Notes: generated by a model from the sequence alone, not told the origin. A stretch of DNA of 64,000 nucleotides from Ditylenchus dipsaci (GCA_004194705.1 SADC01000016.1:186001-250000); one strand, 5' to 3'; positions 35,946 to 47,105 are shown, counted from the stretch's first letter. Numbers and translations: made by a program.

Positions 35946-36084
35946 GTTTTTAGGTGGGGGACAGCACTTTTTGAACAAAAAAAATTTTTTTAATTTGTTT
36001 TCACCCTTTTAGTTTAACCCGGCTCTACATAAATTCATCTGCAGTGAATTCATCTGCAAGTAAATGTTTTCAACATGGGCCGTG

Positions 36085-36715
36085 GCAAAAAGAGACTCTA
36101 TATGCATTTTTTGATCGAGAGTACTTCCCGGAATCATGTCTAAGGTAAGCGAATGCGCGCATGTCTAACCCCAAGCCACCTGTGCCCCGAAGGGGCTTTA
36201 CCGAACGGTATTTAACTGGCATCCATTTCAACTGGCGACCATTGAAACTTTTGATTTAAAATCGACAATTTTGACAGTAAAAGTTTTCAAAAAGTCACCC
36301 CTAACGCCAAAATCTCTTCCTGAATCCGAATCCGTTGAGATCAGGTCTGAAAAATTTCAGGAAGCTGAGATATCTTTTAAAGTAGGGAAGTGGTCCGAGT
36401 TTTCTGTGTGGTCTACTCAAAATATCAATATCTCAGCTTCCTGAAAATTTTCGGACATGATCTCAACGGATTCGGATTTAGAAAGAGATTTTGGTATAAA
36501 GGGTGACTTTCCAAAAACTTTTACTGTCAAAATTGTCGATTTTTAACCAAAAGTTTCAATGGTTGCCAGTTGGAATGGATGCCAGTTAATATTTTACCGC
36601 TTTACCCCCTTCGGGGGCGCAGGAGCTTGGGGCGTGGAGTTGAGATGCGCACACCCACATACCTTAGACATGATTCCGAGCAAGACTCTTGATCATAAAA
36701 TGCATATAGCACTAT
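36085..36715 (+). other. Hairpin core, copy 5 (split)
   Basis: The left half (ATCATGTCTAAGGTAAGCGA) ends in the GC stem at about 36202. The right half resumes at 36599 (CCCCCTTCGGGGGCGC... CACATACCTTAGACATG). The 36203-36598 element lies exactly in the loop. Confidence 0.7.
36203..36598. mobile_element. Foldback MITE, AACTGGCATCC ends (TSD GCTTTACC)
   Basis: It starts GAACGGTATTTAACTGGC and ends GCCAGTTAATATTTTACC, flanked by a perfect GCTTTACC (36195-36202, 36599-36606). The arms are near-perfect complements. It uses the CAACTGGC-ACC word of 22771-24853 and inserted into the loop of hairpin-core copy 5. Confidence 0.88.
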
Positions 36716-37317
36716 ACTTTAGCCAAAGAAAAAGCAAGACAAGCCGTGCGAGAGTATCTAGCTGAATTGTCTGGCAATAAACCACCTATTTTCTAAGCTC
36801 TATTACAAGATCTTTATTCTGTGTGTCTTTTTTTTGCCAGTTTTACCGACCGTCTCTTGTTTCGGCGCCGTCCGGACGGAGACGGGGACGGGCGGAGGAC
36901 GGCGGCGCGGTCACTATGGCTGGAGGGCTGCTGCTGCTCCATAAGTCTTTCTTCACCCGATCTTCTGATGATTGCGTTGCAATTGTGACAAAACTGTCAT
37001 TCTCACTGGTGTTTAAGTTTCTGTTAAGCAATCTAACTATATTTTGAGAATTTTGTCGGTGAGATCACATCAATACCCGAGATCACTTGTAAATTGCTGT
37101 TTCTGCTGCTTGCAGAAGCTAGGATATAATATAGTAACATTTGTCGGAATGGGCATGTTGTTTATAAAATACGACCGAATATATTTTATTCTATCAAATC
37201 CTGTTTCCTTTCAACGAAAATCTTCAAAAAAGAATATATTGTGTAGAGTAACCTTCTGTGATATTTTTATTTTGCAATCATCCTGTGTTTGCAACCAGCC
37301 TTGTTTAAGATTTCATT

Positions 37318-40300
37318 ATGGCGCCTACCACCATTCCCAGCTGCTGTCTCACACCTCAACAAAAAGAGGTTTTGATTAATGCTGTCAAAAACAGACCCTT
37401 CATTTGGGACTGTTCTTCCCAATACTATACTGAAGTGGGAATGCGTCGCTCTGGCTTCTCCCAAATAGCCGATCTTCTCTCGGATGACAACACCCAGTAT
37501 ACAGGTAAGTAGTCTACAGCTATCAGCCACAAAAATATTCAATAGTCTAGGTGCTGAAATGCAGGTGGAGTGGAAAAAGCTGAAAGATGTGTTTAACCGC
37601 ACCCTCAAAAGGTGGCTGGAATGAACCACAATGACAATAACCAGATCAGCTGGCGCTACTGGGTGGGTCTATTATAGCTAATTGTGTGTACAATGGTTGA
37701 TTTTTAGGAAAGCATGCAGTTCATGGTGGACAACGAGAAACTTCACAGTCACAAGTGCGTTTAGAAGGCGCTAGGTTTTTATTAATAAATTTTATTTTTT
37801 TGGTGGTTTTTTGCATTTTAACTTTAGCAAAGCCTTTTGCGTGGGGTAAAATTTTTGGAAAAACAATTGTGGGGAACACTATTCTACGGCAGATAATTCC
37901 GCAAAAATTTTATTTTGACGTCCTCGCTGGGCGAAAAAAAGTTCTGATACAGGATTCATGGTTGATTTGCACAAAATCCTTCCTTCGAATTCCAACTACA
38001 GTCAAACCTCGATAATCCGCCACCTCATGGGACCGATCCGAGGTGGCGGATTATCGAGGTGGCGGTTTAGCGGGGGTAAACTTTGTTGAGTTTCTCTGAC
38101 GGCCAACCAAATCGGGCTTATCGAGGGTGGCGGTTTATCGAGGGTGGCGGTTTAGCGGGGTGGCGGATTATCGAGGTTTGACTGTACTATTATTAATTAT
38201 TTGAAGGATGAGAAAGAAGAATAGAAGCAGGACAGAAGAAAGTCAACATCCAAACACAACTGACTCAAACACAATCGTAACACAACTAATTTCCCAGCAA
38301 ATATCCAAGTTGCACAAAAAGCTGTGCATGAGATTGACAACACTTCAACAAATGAATACTGCTCTCTCGGCAATAATCAAGATGTAATGGTGGACCAAAA
38401 GTTAATGAATTTGGAATGGCTAGCGTGAGTTTTGATGGAACGAAGAAATATAGGTACCAAACCTGTCTTAAATTTGTGTATACAAGACCGAAATCGGGTC
38501 TTCACACCGACTGCTTGTCCGTTCACTTTTTGAGGGACTATTGAGGGACTCAAAGCTTATATATCGTGTTCCGTATAATAAGCTCTATGAGACGTTCATT
38601 TTTACATTCCCTTAAGGTACGAAAGTGTCACAAAAATCGAAGATATATTTAAATCACCTCGAAATTGCCCTACAGTCCAGTCTCGATATAACGCGACTCT
38701 TTTCTGGTCCCGAGGGGTCACGTTATATCGAGACTCGACTGTATAAAATCCCTTGAATTCAGCATGGTTGTTAAGAGTTCAATATGTTTAATATGATTTG
38801 AAGGCTAAAATGTACTTTACGGAACTCACCCGAAATAGTTTAAGATGATGGTTTTTTTGACGTAAAACGATGAAATTTGTACCAAAAAGTGTTTTAGGTG
38901 TGGGAAAGCACTCTCCAGAAAAAAATTTGACCAAAGTTTTGACTTTTTGCCTTGGTCCCCAAAGGTAAACCCTTTCTAAAAGGCTACCTTAATACCCTAA
39001 AAGATGGGATTTGAACATAGTTTCGAATACTGGGGCCTACCGCATAAAGAAACTCTGGTATGAATACGTCTTTTTGCATCCAGAGTCACTTTCGAGTGAT
39101 TTGTGTCTAAGGTATGTGGGTGTGCTCATCTCAACTCCAAGTCCCTGCGCCCCTAAGGGGTCATGCTTCACTCTAACCTCAGGTATCTTCTTTCTTTTGT
39201 TCTTTTTTTTAGCTCTCGGTTTAAGAAAAATATTTGAGTAAAGGCCCAACTTTCCAGCGACCAAAGCGAAATAGAATATCCTAACATAAGGTAGATTACC
39301 TTGGCGCCCCAGAGCAAGAAGTCAAAATTTTGGTCAATTTTTTTTTCTGGAAAATGCTTTCCCACACTTGAAATCACGTTTATTGTACAAATTTCACCGT
39401 TTTACGTCAAAAAACATCATTTTGGGCAATTTCGGGCAAGTCTCATGAAGTGAATTCCTGCCGAGTTAAATTAATCCATTCTCACATTTACTAAAAAAAA
39501 AATTACCTGTAAGTATAGGCATTAAAAGAGCGGAATCCGGCAGGAAAAGAGCAAGTTATTGCAGGAAAATAGCTCTTTGGGGTTACAAATAGACTTTTTG
39601 AGAGAGTTTGCAGAGCCAAATTTGTTGAAAAAAACCGACCGAATACTGCAAGAAAAGTGTATTTTTGGATCAAAAAAATAACAACTGCTATTATACGTTC
39701 TTTTACTAAGCATGTTTACTTAATATATTTAGGCGCTCTCATTACGGCCTTAGTTAATAAGTCATAAAAAAATTCGTCCGACTATTTCATGATTAGGTTT
39801 TTAAGCAACAATTATTCAGATGTTTAACTCTAGTGAAGGCCCAACTTTTTCGCTAAAACTTTAAAATTTGTATGAAATTTTAAGACTTTTCTTGCTGTTT
39901 CAGTTCCCAAATTCCACTGTCTAACAGCAGCCAGGAAGATATAGAGCACAAAGACGACACCTTCTCTGTAACCTCTAATCAACTAGAAGTTATCAAACAA
40001 ACAACGAGGTTTGTGATAAAAATAATAATTAAAGGAGGGGTGAAAGCTTTTAAGGAGATAGTCTTGACACGAAAGGATCAATCCATATTTTGTGTTTTTT
40101 AATGTCTTTTAGAGCCATATTTTGTTTACAACTAAGTGTTGCAATCTCAGATAAACTTGTGCAGAATTAAAAGTTGTATTAGCATCATCGATATCAGAAT
40201 TTCTCAAATTTTCAAAAAAACGCAATAAAAAGGAGAATTAAAAAGGTAGAAACTAGTGACAGAAACGGGGCGGGGCCCGACCGGGCCCCGCCCCGCCCGA

Positions 40301-43300
40301 GCCGATTTTGGTCCAAACCCCGACCCGAAACCCCGCCCGAAGTTTTCTGAAAACCCCGACCCTGACTTCGAATTTTGTATGGAACCCGAATTTTCGGGGC
40401 CCCGTTTGTACCAAGAAAAATCTCAAAATAGGACTGTTTTATTCGATTTTCCAAGGATGTACACAGGAACTGCAGGTGATTTGCGCAAGTTTGATACATT
40501 TGCCTGATAAAAAGTTTAATGTGGAGTATGATAAGTAGGTGCTTAGTACCTTTTGTTTTTGCGGTTATCTTTGTGCACTTAGAATTTACGGCTTAGTATT
40601 GTTTCTGGATCCTCGTTTCAAAGATCGGATTGCCACCAAAAAGGTTTAATTTCATGCCAAACTTGTATCGTGGATCAAAGAGGAGTATGCGCCAGATGAT
40701 ATTCAGATGGTTGATGAGCCAGGTTGAATAGTTCTGCAGTATTATCATTAATACTTCAGTTTCAGAAATTCACTCGCCTCTGCCGAAGCGCCACCAGTCT
40801 TTTTTCGGACGACACATACAAATGTTTGACGACAGTGCCAGCGAAGAAATACCTTCTGTAGATGCCGCAATGATGGAAGTGTGGGCATACAACAAACTTA
40901 AGTGCATCGGTTTAGGGGAGGATCCTCTCTTTTCTTGGAAGGTAGAATTTGCCTAAGAATTAAATATTTTAACAGCAAATGCTTCAGTCAAATAAAACAG
41001 TCTATCCTGTCTTGGCAAAAACTTGTTCGTCGTTTTCTCACTGCGCCAGCTACAAACCATGCGAGCGAGCAACTGTTCTCTGTCGCCGGAGATGTTCATG
41101 ATTACAGAAGAAGCAATCTCTCACCTGAGAAAGCTGAGATGCTAATATTTCTCAATAAAACCGGTACTTATTCGGCTGGGGGGGGGCGGGTTTTTTCACT
41201 GATTTAAAAATAGTGTTTGAACGTCTTCTAAGTAATTTATATGTACTAAAAACGATAAAAAAGTTGTTTTGCGATATTTTTCTACATTAAAAGATGATTT
41301 TTCGAAAAAATTTTTTGACCAAAATTTCACTTTTTGCCTTGGGGACCAAGGCAAACTTCCTTACTTTAGGGTATTTTACCCCGTTTTGGTCACTGGAGCT
41401 GGGCAAAAGAGCCTTTGTATGCATTTTTGATCAAGAGTCTTGCTCGGAATTATGTCTAAGGTAAGTGAGTGCGCGCATCTCTAACCAACCAAGCCCCTGC
41501 GCCCCCGAAGGGGCGCAGGGGGCTTGGGGGCTTGGGGTTGAGATGCGCACACCCACATACCTTAGACGCAAATCACTCGAAAGTGACTCTGGATGCATGA
41601 AAATGTATGCATACCAGAGTTTCTTTATGCGGTAGGCCCCAGCTAACAAAACTATGTTCAAATCCCATCTTCTTGTGGGTAGCCAGGTATCCTTTCAGTT
41701 TGAACTACCTTGGGGGACCAAGGCAAAAATTCGAATTTTGGCCAAAATTTTTTTTTAAATATTCAATTTTTATGCAAAAAAGTGTCAGAAAATAACTTTT
41801 TTATCGTTTCTAGCACATAAAAATTACTTAGAAGACGTTTAAACACTATTTCTAAATCAGTGAAAACCCGCCCCCCCCCCCAACCGAATAAGTGCCATAA
41901 AACCTTACCGTTGATCAATTACTGTTATTGAAATTGTATGTATTTGGGTGTTTGAATAAATTTTGCTGAGATAAGCTCTGTTAGTGCAAAAAGGTCAATA
42001 AACATTGGGTGGAAAATTACTAAATTCTGTGTGAGATTTTTGACCAACAATTTGAAACCCGAAATATGGCTCGGGGCCCGCAACCCCGCGGGCCCGCCCT
42101 GAAAGACATCGAAAACCCCGACCCCGAACAGTGCAAGAGAGTGAAACCCCGCCCGAAACCCGCCCCGAAGGCACTTTTCTGTCACTAGTAGAAACCCTAT
42201 TTAAAAAGGGTTGATTTGTTTTCTATTACATTTGATTTTTAGGGCTTTTTTGAAAGAATTTTGAAATTCTGATATTGATGATGCTAATCCAACTTTTAGT
42301 TCTGCACAAGTTTTTCTGAAATCGAAAGACCGAGTTATGGACGAAATATGGCTTTGAAACCATATTTAAAAAACACAAATCTTGGATTCATCCTTTCGTG
42401 TCGAGACTATCTCCTTGACAGCTTTCACCCCCCCCCCCTCCCCCCTTCTTGAACCAACATTTGTAGTGCTGAAGTATTCAAAAGAAGCCAATTAGTTCAC
42501 CGTTCATCCACAGATTCGTGCACTGACTTTACCTGTGCCAATACAACTGAACCAGCCCATACAAGTATTAATGCCAACCTACCAGCAACCAAACGCAAGC
42601 GTTCTTTCTTTGAGCAACAAAGAGCGGATGGTTATTTATCGACGCGTTGCAGAAGCAATAAGCCTTCTGGGCCACAAAAGACACTACAGAATAGTCATAA
42701 AATGACTGATAACACAACAGCCTCCTCTCATAATTGCGCAGAAAACAGCTCGCCAGTAAGCACACAAAAAATGGATCAATTTGATGTGTTTGGTGAGTAA
42801 TATTTGATCCCTTTATTTTTGTCCAAGTAATAATAATGTAAAAAAAATATGGCTGTCAATGTAAATTCGATTTTTAACCCCAAGTATGGTATCTTTCTAG
42901 ATTGCCAAAAAACTTTTACTGTAAAAATTCCTGTCACTTTACCTAGGTAAGGTACCTATATTGTTCCACGACTTTCTGATTCAACTCGTTTACACAAGAT
43001 TTAGATAATCAGTGGGTCAAAAATTCACGACAAATCTGAGTAGTCCAGTTAATCTGGCTTTTTACTTGATGCAGGGTTGGCTAAGTGTGGCTTTTAAGCC
43101 CCACCACCAAGCGCTCCTCAATTCCAAAAAAAACGCCCTACCGGTGAGGCTTGAAGCTCCGCGGTGGGGCTTTTTATTTTTGTCAATTTCAAAATCCACA
43201 CCGGTGCGGCTTTTGAAGGTTCCGTTTGTCTCCTTGACACAAAAAAGTTTGTTTTCTTGATAGGAATGTAAAATTTAGAGTAACTTATTAAAGTTTTTGT

Positions 43301-44054
43301 CAAAAAGCTCCACCGGCGAGGCTTTTGAAATTGACAAAAATAAAAAGCCACACCGCGAAGCTTCAAGCCCCATCCGTGGGGTTTTTTCATATAGGAAAAT
43401 ATGGGTTTTTTTCAAATATACACACCCGGCTAACCCTGACTTGGTGCAATCTTTTTTTGGTTTTTTCGCTTCCAATCATGGTTCGCAAAAACAGCAAAAT
43501 TGCTGAAACGCAGCAAAATCTCTGGCGTTCCGTACTAAACAAAAAACAGCAAAAAATGCAGCAAAAACGCAGCAAAATTTTTGCTGCGTTTTTGCTGCAT
43601 TTTCGCTGTTTTTCAAAAAACGATATTGAAATTCAAATTTGCTGCGTTTCAGCAATTTTGCTGATTTTGCGAACCATGCTTCCAACCTAACTTTTTATTA
43701 CTACATTTTCTAATTAAAAATTAGGGAAAACTTTTCACGGTGAAAAATACAAAATAGAGTCATGTCTGCGGAATTTGACTCGCGTGACTTTTTGAACAAT
43801 ACAAAACTAAAATACAATACCACTAATGTAAAATTTAAATAAAACGGCGTATGTATCCCAAAGTTAATGTCAATGGAGAACATGCGCGTATTAGCAACCA
43901 TATATTTTTTTGCAAGATAAAGACTTAAAGTTTAGGCATGTATATGGCTAGCCAGTTACGCACGATTTCTCTACAAAGCTCAGCTACTGGACTAGAATTG
44001 AAAAAAGAGCTAATCAACACATGCTTGAGGTATGAAATGGAAAGCAATTGGTGA
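37318..44054 (+). CDS. MADF-domain (Adf-1-like) nuclear protein
   Basis: MADF proteins are Myb/SANT-related DNA-binding or adaptor factors in the nucleus. Exons are 37318-37504, 37551-37662, 37708-37754, 38207-38424, 39904-40008, 42467-42792 and 43936-44054, all with matching phases and introns from 45 bp upward. Exons 1-3 give the MADF fold ([35 protein letters not shown]). A Ser/Thr-rich linker follows. The last exon ([20 protein letters not shown]) resembles the conserved tail of MADF/BESS-type proteins. Two one-base deficits are inferred, in the A-run at 37607-37610 and near 38275-38296. Adding both gives 371 codons with every junction in phase. The introns carry two tiny pogo-like MITEs and a hAT element. 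Those MADF proteins that are transposase-derived or repressors give no guide to this one's target. A polyadenylation signal follows at 44083. Confidence 0.72.
37999..38184. mobile_element. 186-bp pogo-like MITE in a MADF intron
   Basis: The ends CAGTCAAACCTCGATAATCC and GGATTATCGAGGTTTGACTG are flanked by TA (37997-37998, 38185-38186). The internal repeats GAGGTGGCGGATTATCGAGG alternate in orientation. Confidence 0.88.
38673..38741. mobile_element. 69-bp pogo-like MITE
   Basis: CAGTCCAGTCTCGATATAAC and GTTATATCGAGACTCGACTG are flanked by TA on both sides. It is little more than two TIRs and a short spacer, in a MADF intron. Confidence 0.85.
38815..39460. repeat. Foldback with hairpin core copy 6
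   Basis: The arms (GATGGTTTTTTTGACGTAAAA versus TTTTACGTCAAAAAACATC) pair. GCCTTGGTCCCCAAAGG lies on one side and CCTTGGCGCCCCAGAGC on the other. The centre (39005-39170) is a truncated, minus-oriented hairpin core with GTCTAAGGTATGTGGGTG. Confidence 0.6.
40420..41162 (+). pseudogene. Truncated hAT transposase
   Basis: Exon-like pieces lie at about 40440-40534, 40583-40722, 40766-40941 and 40976-41162, separated by 34-48 bp introns. They encode the [13 protein letters not shown] motif and the hAT C-terminal dimerisation region ([37 protein letters not shown]). In functional hAT transposases this region completes the RNase-H fold. The N-terminal BED finger and first catalytic Asp are missing. 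There is an in-frame TAA at 40647-40649 and an extra A in the A-run at 41017-41021. A foldback element interrupts the last codons. The copy is dead unless the stop and indel are errors, but it shows which enzyme class moved the similar MITEs. Confidence 0.88.
41163..41896. mobile_element. Foldback, GG(C/T)ACTTATTCGG ends (TSD ATAAAACC)
   Basis: The ends GGTACTTATTCGGCTGGG and CCCAACCGAATAAGTGCC have a perfect duplication ATAAAACC (41155-41162, 41897-41904). The arms include TGCCTTGGGGACCAAGGC on both sides, and the centre is hairpin core copy 7. It inserted into the 3' coding end of the hAT transposase. Confidence 0.92.
41395..41665 (+). other. Hairpin core, copy 7
   Basis: It has TATGTCTAAGGTAAGTGAG, the stem CCCCTGCGCCCCCGAAGGGG and the mate CCCACATACCTTAGACG. 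The side hairpin GGATGCATG/TATGCATACC and the AACTATGTTCAA tail are intact. It is one of the best-preserved copies. Confidence 0.75.
43072..43438. mobile_element. hAT-like MITE, GAGGCTTTTGAA words (TSD ACTTGATG/ACTTGGTG)
   Basis: The ends CAGGGTTGGCTAAGTGTGG and ACACCCGGCTAACCCTG have 8-mers matching 7 of 8 (43064-43071, 43439-43446). GGCTTTTGAA and CCACACCGG words lie inside in both orientations. It is in the last MADF intron. Confidence 0.85.
43477..43678. mobile_element. hAT-like MITE, CGCAGCAAAA words (TSD CTTCCAAT/CTTCCAAC)
   Basis: The ends CATGGTTCGCAAAAAC and TTTTGCGAACCATG have 7 of 8 matching flanks (43469-43476, 43679-43686). Dense CAGCAAAA/TTTTGCTG words fill both arms. Confidence 0.87.
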
Positions 44055-44082
44055 CACTTGTTGTATCAAAGTATATCAACTA

Positions 44083-44088
44083 AATAAA
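44083..44088 (+). promoter_or_regulatory. Polyadenylation signal AATAAA (MADF gene)
   Basis: AATAAA lies 29 bases after the TGA stop of the MADF gene. Confidence 0.5.
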
Positions 44089-44163
44089 TTATTTTCTGTT
44101 TAATCTGTTTAATTATATATTTAAAAGCAGTTTTTTGTAATTTTGGACCAGGTATAAGGAAAT

Positions 44164-44520
44164 TTTGGCGCTACTGTAATATACCCGCTTCCCTAGAGGT
44201 GGTGACGGAACGGTATACTGGCAAAAACCGTACCGACCGAGCCGATTTATTAAAAAAACTTAATCGGGGCTTATTTTTTTCTCTCATCCTGAGTCAGTCT
44301 TCACCAAATCCGTAACTGTTCGTTGATAACTGTAGAATTTATGTATATAAATACCGGTGTGTAATATAATTTATTTTTATCAAAAATTTAGAAAAATACC
44401 GAAATTTTGTTTGGTATACCGAAATTTTTGGCAATACCGTACCGAAATACCGACCGATTTTTTTATCAAAAATATCGTGCCAAAAATACCGACCTAAGCC
44501 TAATCATCCGCTCTTGTCGG
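44164..44520. repeat. TACCGACCG-word block with a GGCGCTACTG end
   Basis: GGCGCTACTGTAATATACCC (44166) is the left end of the GGCGCTA family. From 44198 to 44490 the words ACCGTACCGACCG and ATACCGAAAT recur in both orientations. I could not find a target duplication. Confidence 0.55.
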
Positions 44521-44754
44521 TGTCGGTATCTCAGGTTTGCTTAGCGAAAAAAAATTTTACTCAAAATGTTATTTGAGAAAATGGTGAAGGGCGATCTTCT
44601 TTTGACCGTAACTTTCTTTTGCACCCCCGAATTTCATCTGACGTAGAAATATCATATTTGTAGAAATATCATGTAGAAATATCACGTAGAAATATCATAT
44701 TAATATCATATTTGTGAGGAAGACCAAACGAAGTTTTGACGCTAGTGTCATATA

Positions 44755-44900
44755 ACTCCAAGCCCCCTGCGCCCCGAAGGAGTCGCAGGGGGCTTGGTTG
44801 GTTAGAGATGCGCGCACAGACTTACCTTAAACATAATTCCGAGCAAGACTCTTGATCATACATGCATAAAAGACTCTTTTTGCCCAGCACCAGTGACCAA
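44755..44900 (-). other. Hairpin core, copy 8 (half)
   Basis: The minus strand reads AATTATGTTTAAGGTAAGTC. The GC stem CCCCTGCGCCCC is complete on one side only. Confidence 0.6.
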
Positions 44901-45289
44901 AACATAGTGAAATATCACGTTTTCAATCTTTATCAGGGTAAAAAAATCCCCGTTTCCCGTAATCCCCGTAAAAAAATCCCCAAAAATCCCCCCAAGAATG
45001 AACTTCTGGGCGGAGAATCGGCTTATATACTCCCTCTGGTCGTACTCACATAGCCGCGTTCATCCGTACCATCAGGTCCTGTTTGCCACAGTAAGGACCG
45101 CCCAAACCTTGATACACAGTCTCTCGCCGACTGTCTGACCTTGCTCCAATTTCGCAATAGAGCTGTGCCTGGACCAAATTGAAAGCTGAATTCTATATGA
45201 ATTAAGCTGAGGGACCCGAGGAAACAACCAATTAAAACAAATTAATTAAATTTAAAATATTTTATATTGATTAGAGGGTGTGTAATATA

Positions 45290-45775
45290 AGCATATTTGG
45301 CTTTGCCAAATATGGGTTGCTCATAATATGGGTTGCTCAAATATGGGTTGCTCATATCATGTTTCAACCACTTTTAAAGATGCTCTTGAACCTGAAATAT
45401 CCTGAAAAGATGTTTTAAGGGTGTCGATGACAATTTTCCGAGAATTTTTTTTTGACCGAAATTTGACTTTTTGCCCTGAGCGACCAATGGTCGGAAAAAT
45501 TACAGAAATTTTTTTTCTCGGAAAAGTGTCATCAACACGCTTAAAACATCTTTTCAGGATGTTTCAGATCCAAGAGCATCTTAAAAAGTGGTTGAAACAT
45601 GATTTCGAGCGAGTAGGGCTAAAATTCAGAAATCTATGGCCAATTTTCAGAAATCTATGGCCATTTTTTCAAAAATCTATGGCCATTTTTCAATATTCTA
45701 TGGCCAACACAAATCTATGTCCAAAATTAAATGTTCTATGGCCATTTTTCACAATTCTATGGCCAATTTTAAATA
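45290..45775. repeat. Two word arrays around a foldback
   Basis: AATATGGGTTGCTCAT occurs about three times (45311-45358). 45350-45606 is a palindrome (ATCATGTTTCAACCACTTTT/AAAAAGTGGTTGAAACATGAT). AATCTATGGCCA then repeats about seven times (45630-45765). No target duplication was found. Confidence 0.6.
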
Positions 45776-45889
45776 TAACCCAAAAAAAAAGTCAGCAAAG
45801 ATTAATCAACCAGTCAAATAAAAACCTGAAAACGATCGATTTCCGGAAATTTAGTCTATTTCAGCCTGTAAATAAGCTCCAGCAGGTGT

Positions 45890-46095
45890 GAAACTCTGCG
45901 CTGAAATTTTTTTTGGTGAGCCAAGAGTGTGAGGATCATTTCGATACCAAACTTGTAAATAAAGAAGTTAAAAAAATAAGGTTTGCACCCAGTGGTAGTC
46001 GAAGCTGTGATTTGGGCGGTACGTATATAAAATTTCCTCCCCTTCCAAACTTAAAGCTCTATAAATTTGCCGCGAGTTTTCCCATACACCCCTTT
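45890..46095 (-). repeat. Fragment of the tRNA-like-ended interior family
   Basis: The minus strand carries GATCCTCACACTCTTGGCTC and then CTTCGACTACCACTGGGTGC, in the same order as 62940-63030. Confidence 0.55.
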
Positions 46096-46226
46096 TTTAG
46101 AGAGGTCTTCTAACTAAGATGTCTTTGAAAGAAATCAACCGTTCGATGCTTTTGCTGCTTGCTATCCGCTAACAATTCGGTAAGACCAAACAGAAGTGAG
46201 AGGGATTTATTCTGTTGCTTTTTCAG

Positions 46227-47048
46227 CCTTTTGTCGAAACCGATATTGATCAGCTTGTGAAGTAAGTAGTTCGCTATTAACTTGGTTAACATATTAGTCT
46301 TGCTTGTCTTTTTATTTAGCCTCAGCAAGTCTACCTTCCCAAGCCGTATCCTCGCGAATATTACGTTGAAGCTCTTCAAAAGCCGGATCAGATTTTCAAC
46401 ATGGCTTGCTTTGGGCCAGATTGCTCTTTGCTGGGATACGTTGTTGGCGTATATTCCTATCCTACATCTGGTGACTTGCACTGTTAGTTTCATTATTCAC
46501 CGTACCTTTTTTAGACTGGTACCAGCCAAATGAATCCAATGATGAAATCGCACTGCTTAAGGAACACAGCAAAGAGGTAATACTTGTTGTCCTTGCATTT
46601 GAAGATATAAATGTATTGAATTGTCCTATTTCTAGCTTGCCTATGTATCATCGCTAGCTGTCAAAGAAGAGAAGATCGGTCATGGTGTTGGCGCCTTCTT
46701 AGTCGCTCAATTCATCGGACAGCTGAGAGACAGCAAAACTCCGCCAAAAGCAATTTACTTGCATGCATTAATGAAGCACGATCTCATCATTGAATTCTAC
46801 AGACGATTGGGCTTTAAGATTGCTGGCACTGCAGTGGGGTATGGTTCACCCCAGAGTTAAGTCGAATAGCTCATTCTTTCAGATACTACACGTTTAAGGG
46901 AAAGCCATATGATGCAAGGATCCTTGTGCGTGTCTTCAAGAAAAGCAGCAAGTCGAGATTGGTGACGATTGAAGAAGCAGTGACCAGTAATGTAGCCAAG
47001 GTATCAGCAACTGTGGAGCAAAAGAGCGAAGATCAAAAGAATGGCTAA
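46227..47048 (+). CDS. NAA50-type N-terminal acetyltransferase (GNAT)
   Basis: GNATs of this type acetylate protein N-termini using acetyl-CoA; NAA50 works beside the ribosomal NatA complex. Exons are 46227-46261, 46320-46470, 46515-46576, 46636-46838 and 46883-47048, with a stop at 47046-47048. The product reads RPFVETDIDQLV at its visible N-terminus, the acetyl-CoA loop EEKIGHGVG in motif A, then IYLHALMKHDLIIEFYRRLGF and YYTFKGKPYDARILV, matching NAA50/NAA60-type order. A charged, Ala/Lys-rich tail of about 40 residues follows, longer than usual. In exon 46320-46470 the frame changes near the CCC at 46338-46340, consistent with one missing base. The first exon and start Met are unresolved. 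A candidate at 46118-46178 ends LTIR but lacks an in-frame ATG. I call the GNAT class firmly and the NAA50 subtype with moderate confidence. Confidence 0.75.
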
Positions 47049-47099
47049 TATAAACCACATGTGTTCTGTCATATGTGTAGCTGGGATGCGTTTTATGTA

Positions 47100-47105
47100 A
47101 ATAAA
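47100..47105 (+). promoter_or_regulatory. Polyadenylation signal AATAAA (acetyltransferase gene)
   Basis: AATAAA lies 52 bases past the stop of the GNAT gene. Confidence 0.55.

Larger units (their letters stand above)
34607..36918. mobile_element. 2.3-kb hAT-like element, GGCCGTC words (TSD GCTGGAGG)
   Basis: The ends CATAGTGACCGCGATAAGCG and GGCGCGGTCACTATG have a perfect duplication GCTGGAGG (34599-34606, 36919-36926). GGCCGTC/GACGG words cluster near both ends. It has accumulated at least three nested insertions (35024-35232, 35320-35945, 36203-36598) and a hairpin-core copy. Confidence 0.88.
40254..42187 (+). mobile_element. hAT transposon with transposase remnant (TSD GTAGAAAC)
   Basis: The ends TAGTGACAGAAACGGGGC and GCACTTTTCTGTCACTA have a perfect duplication GTAGAAAC (40246-40253, 42188-42195). 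CCCCGCCCGAAAC words lie near both ends. The interior holds the C-terminal part of a hAT transposase and a later foldback insertion (41163-41896). The element sits in a MADF-gene intron. Confidence 0.95.

Noticed and set aside
44198..44500. Complete hAT element with TACCGACCG words
   Set aside because: Terminal similarity is weak and the flanking 8-mers (CGCTTCCC, ATCATCCG) do not match, so it is listed only as a repeat.
45350..45606. Foldback with target duplication
   Set aside because: Arms are clear, but no direct repeat of 2, 4 or 8 bp could be found at the ends.
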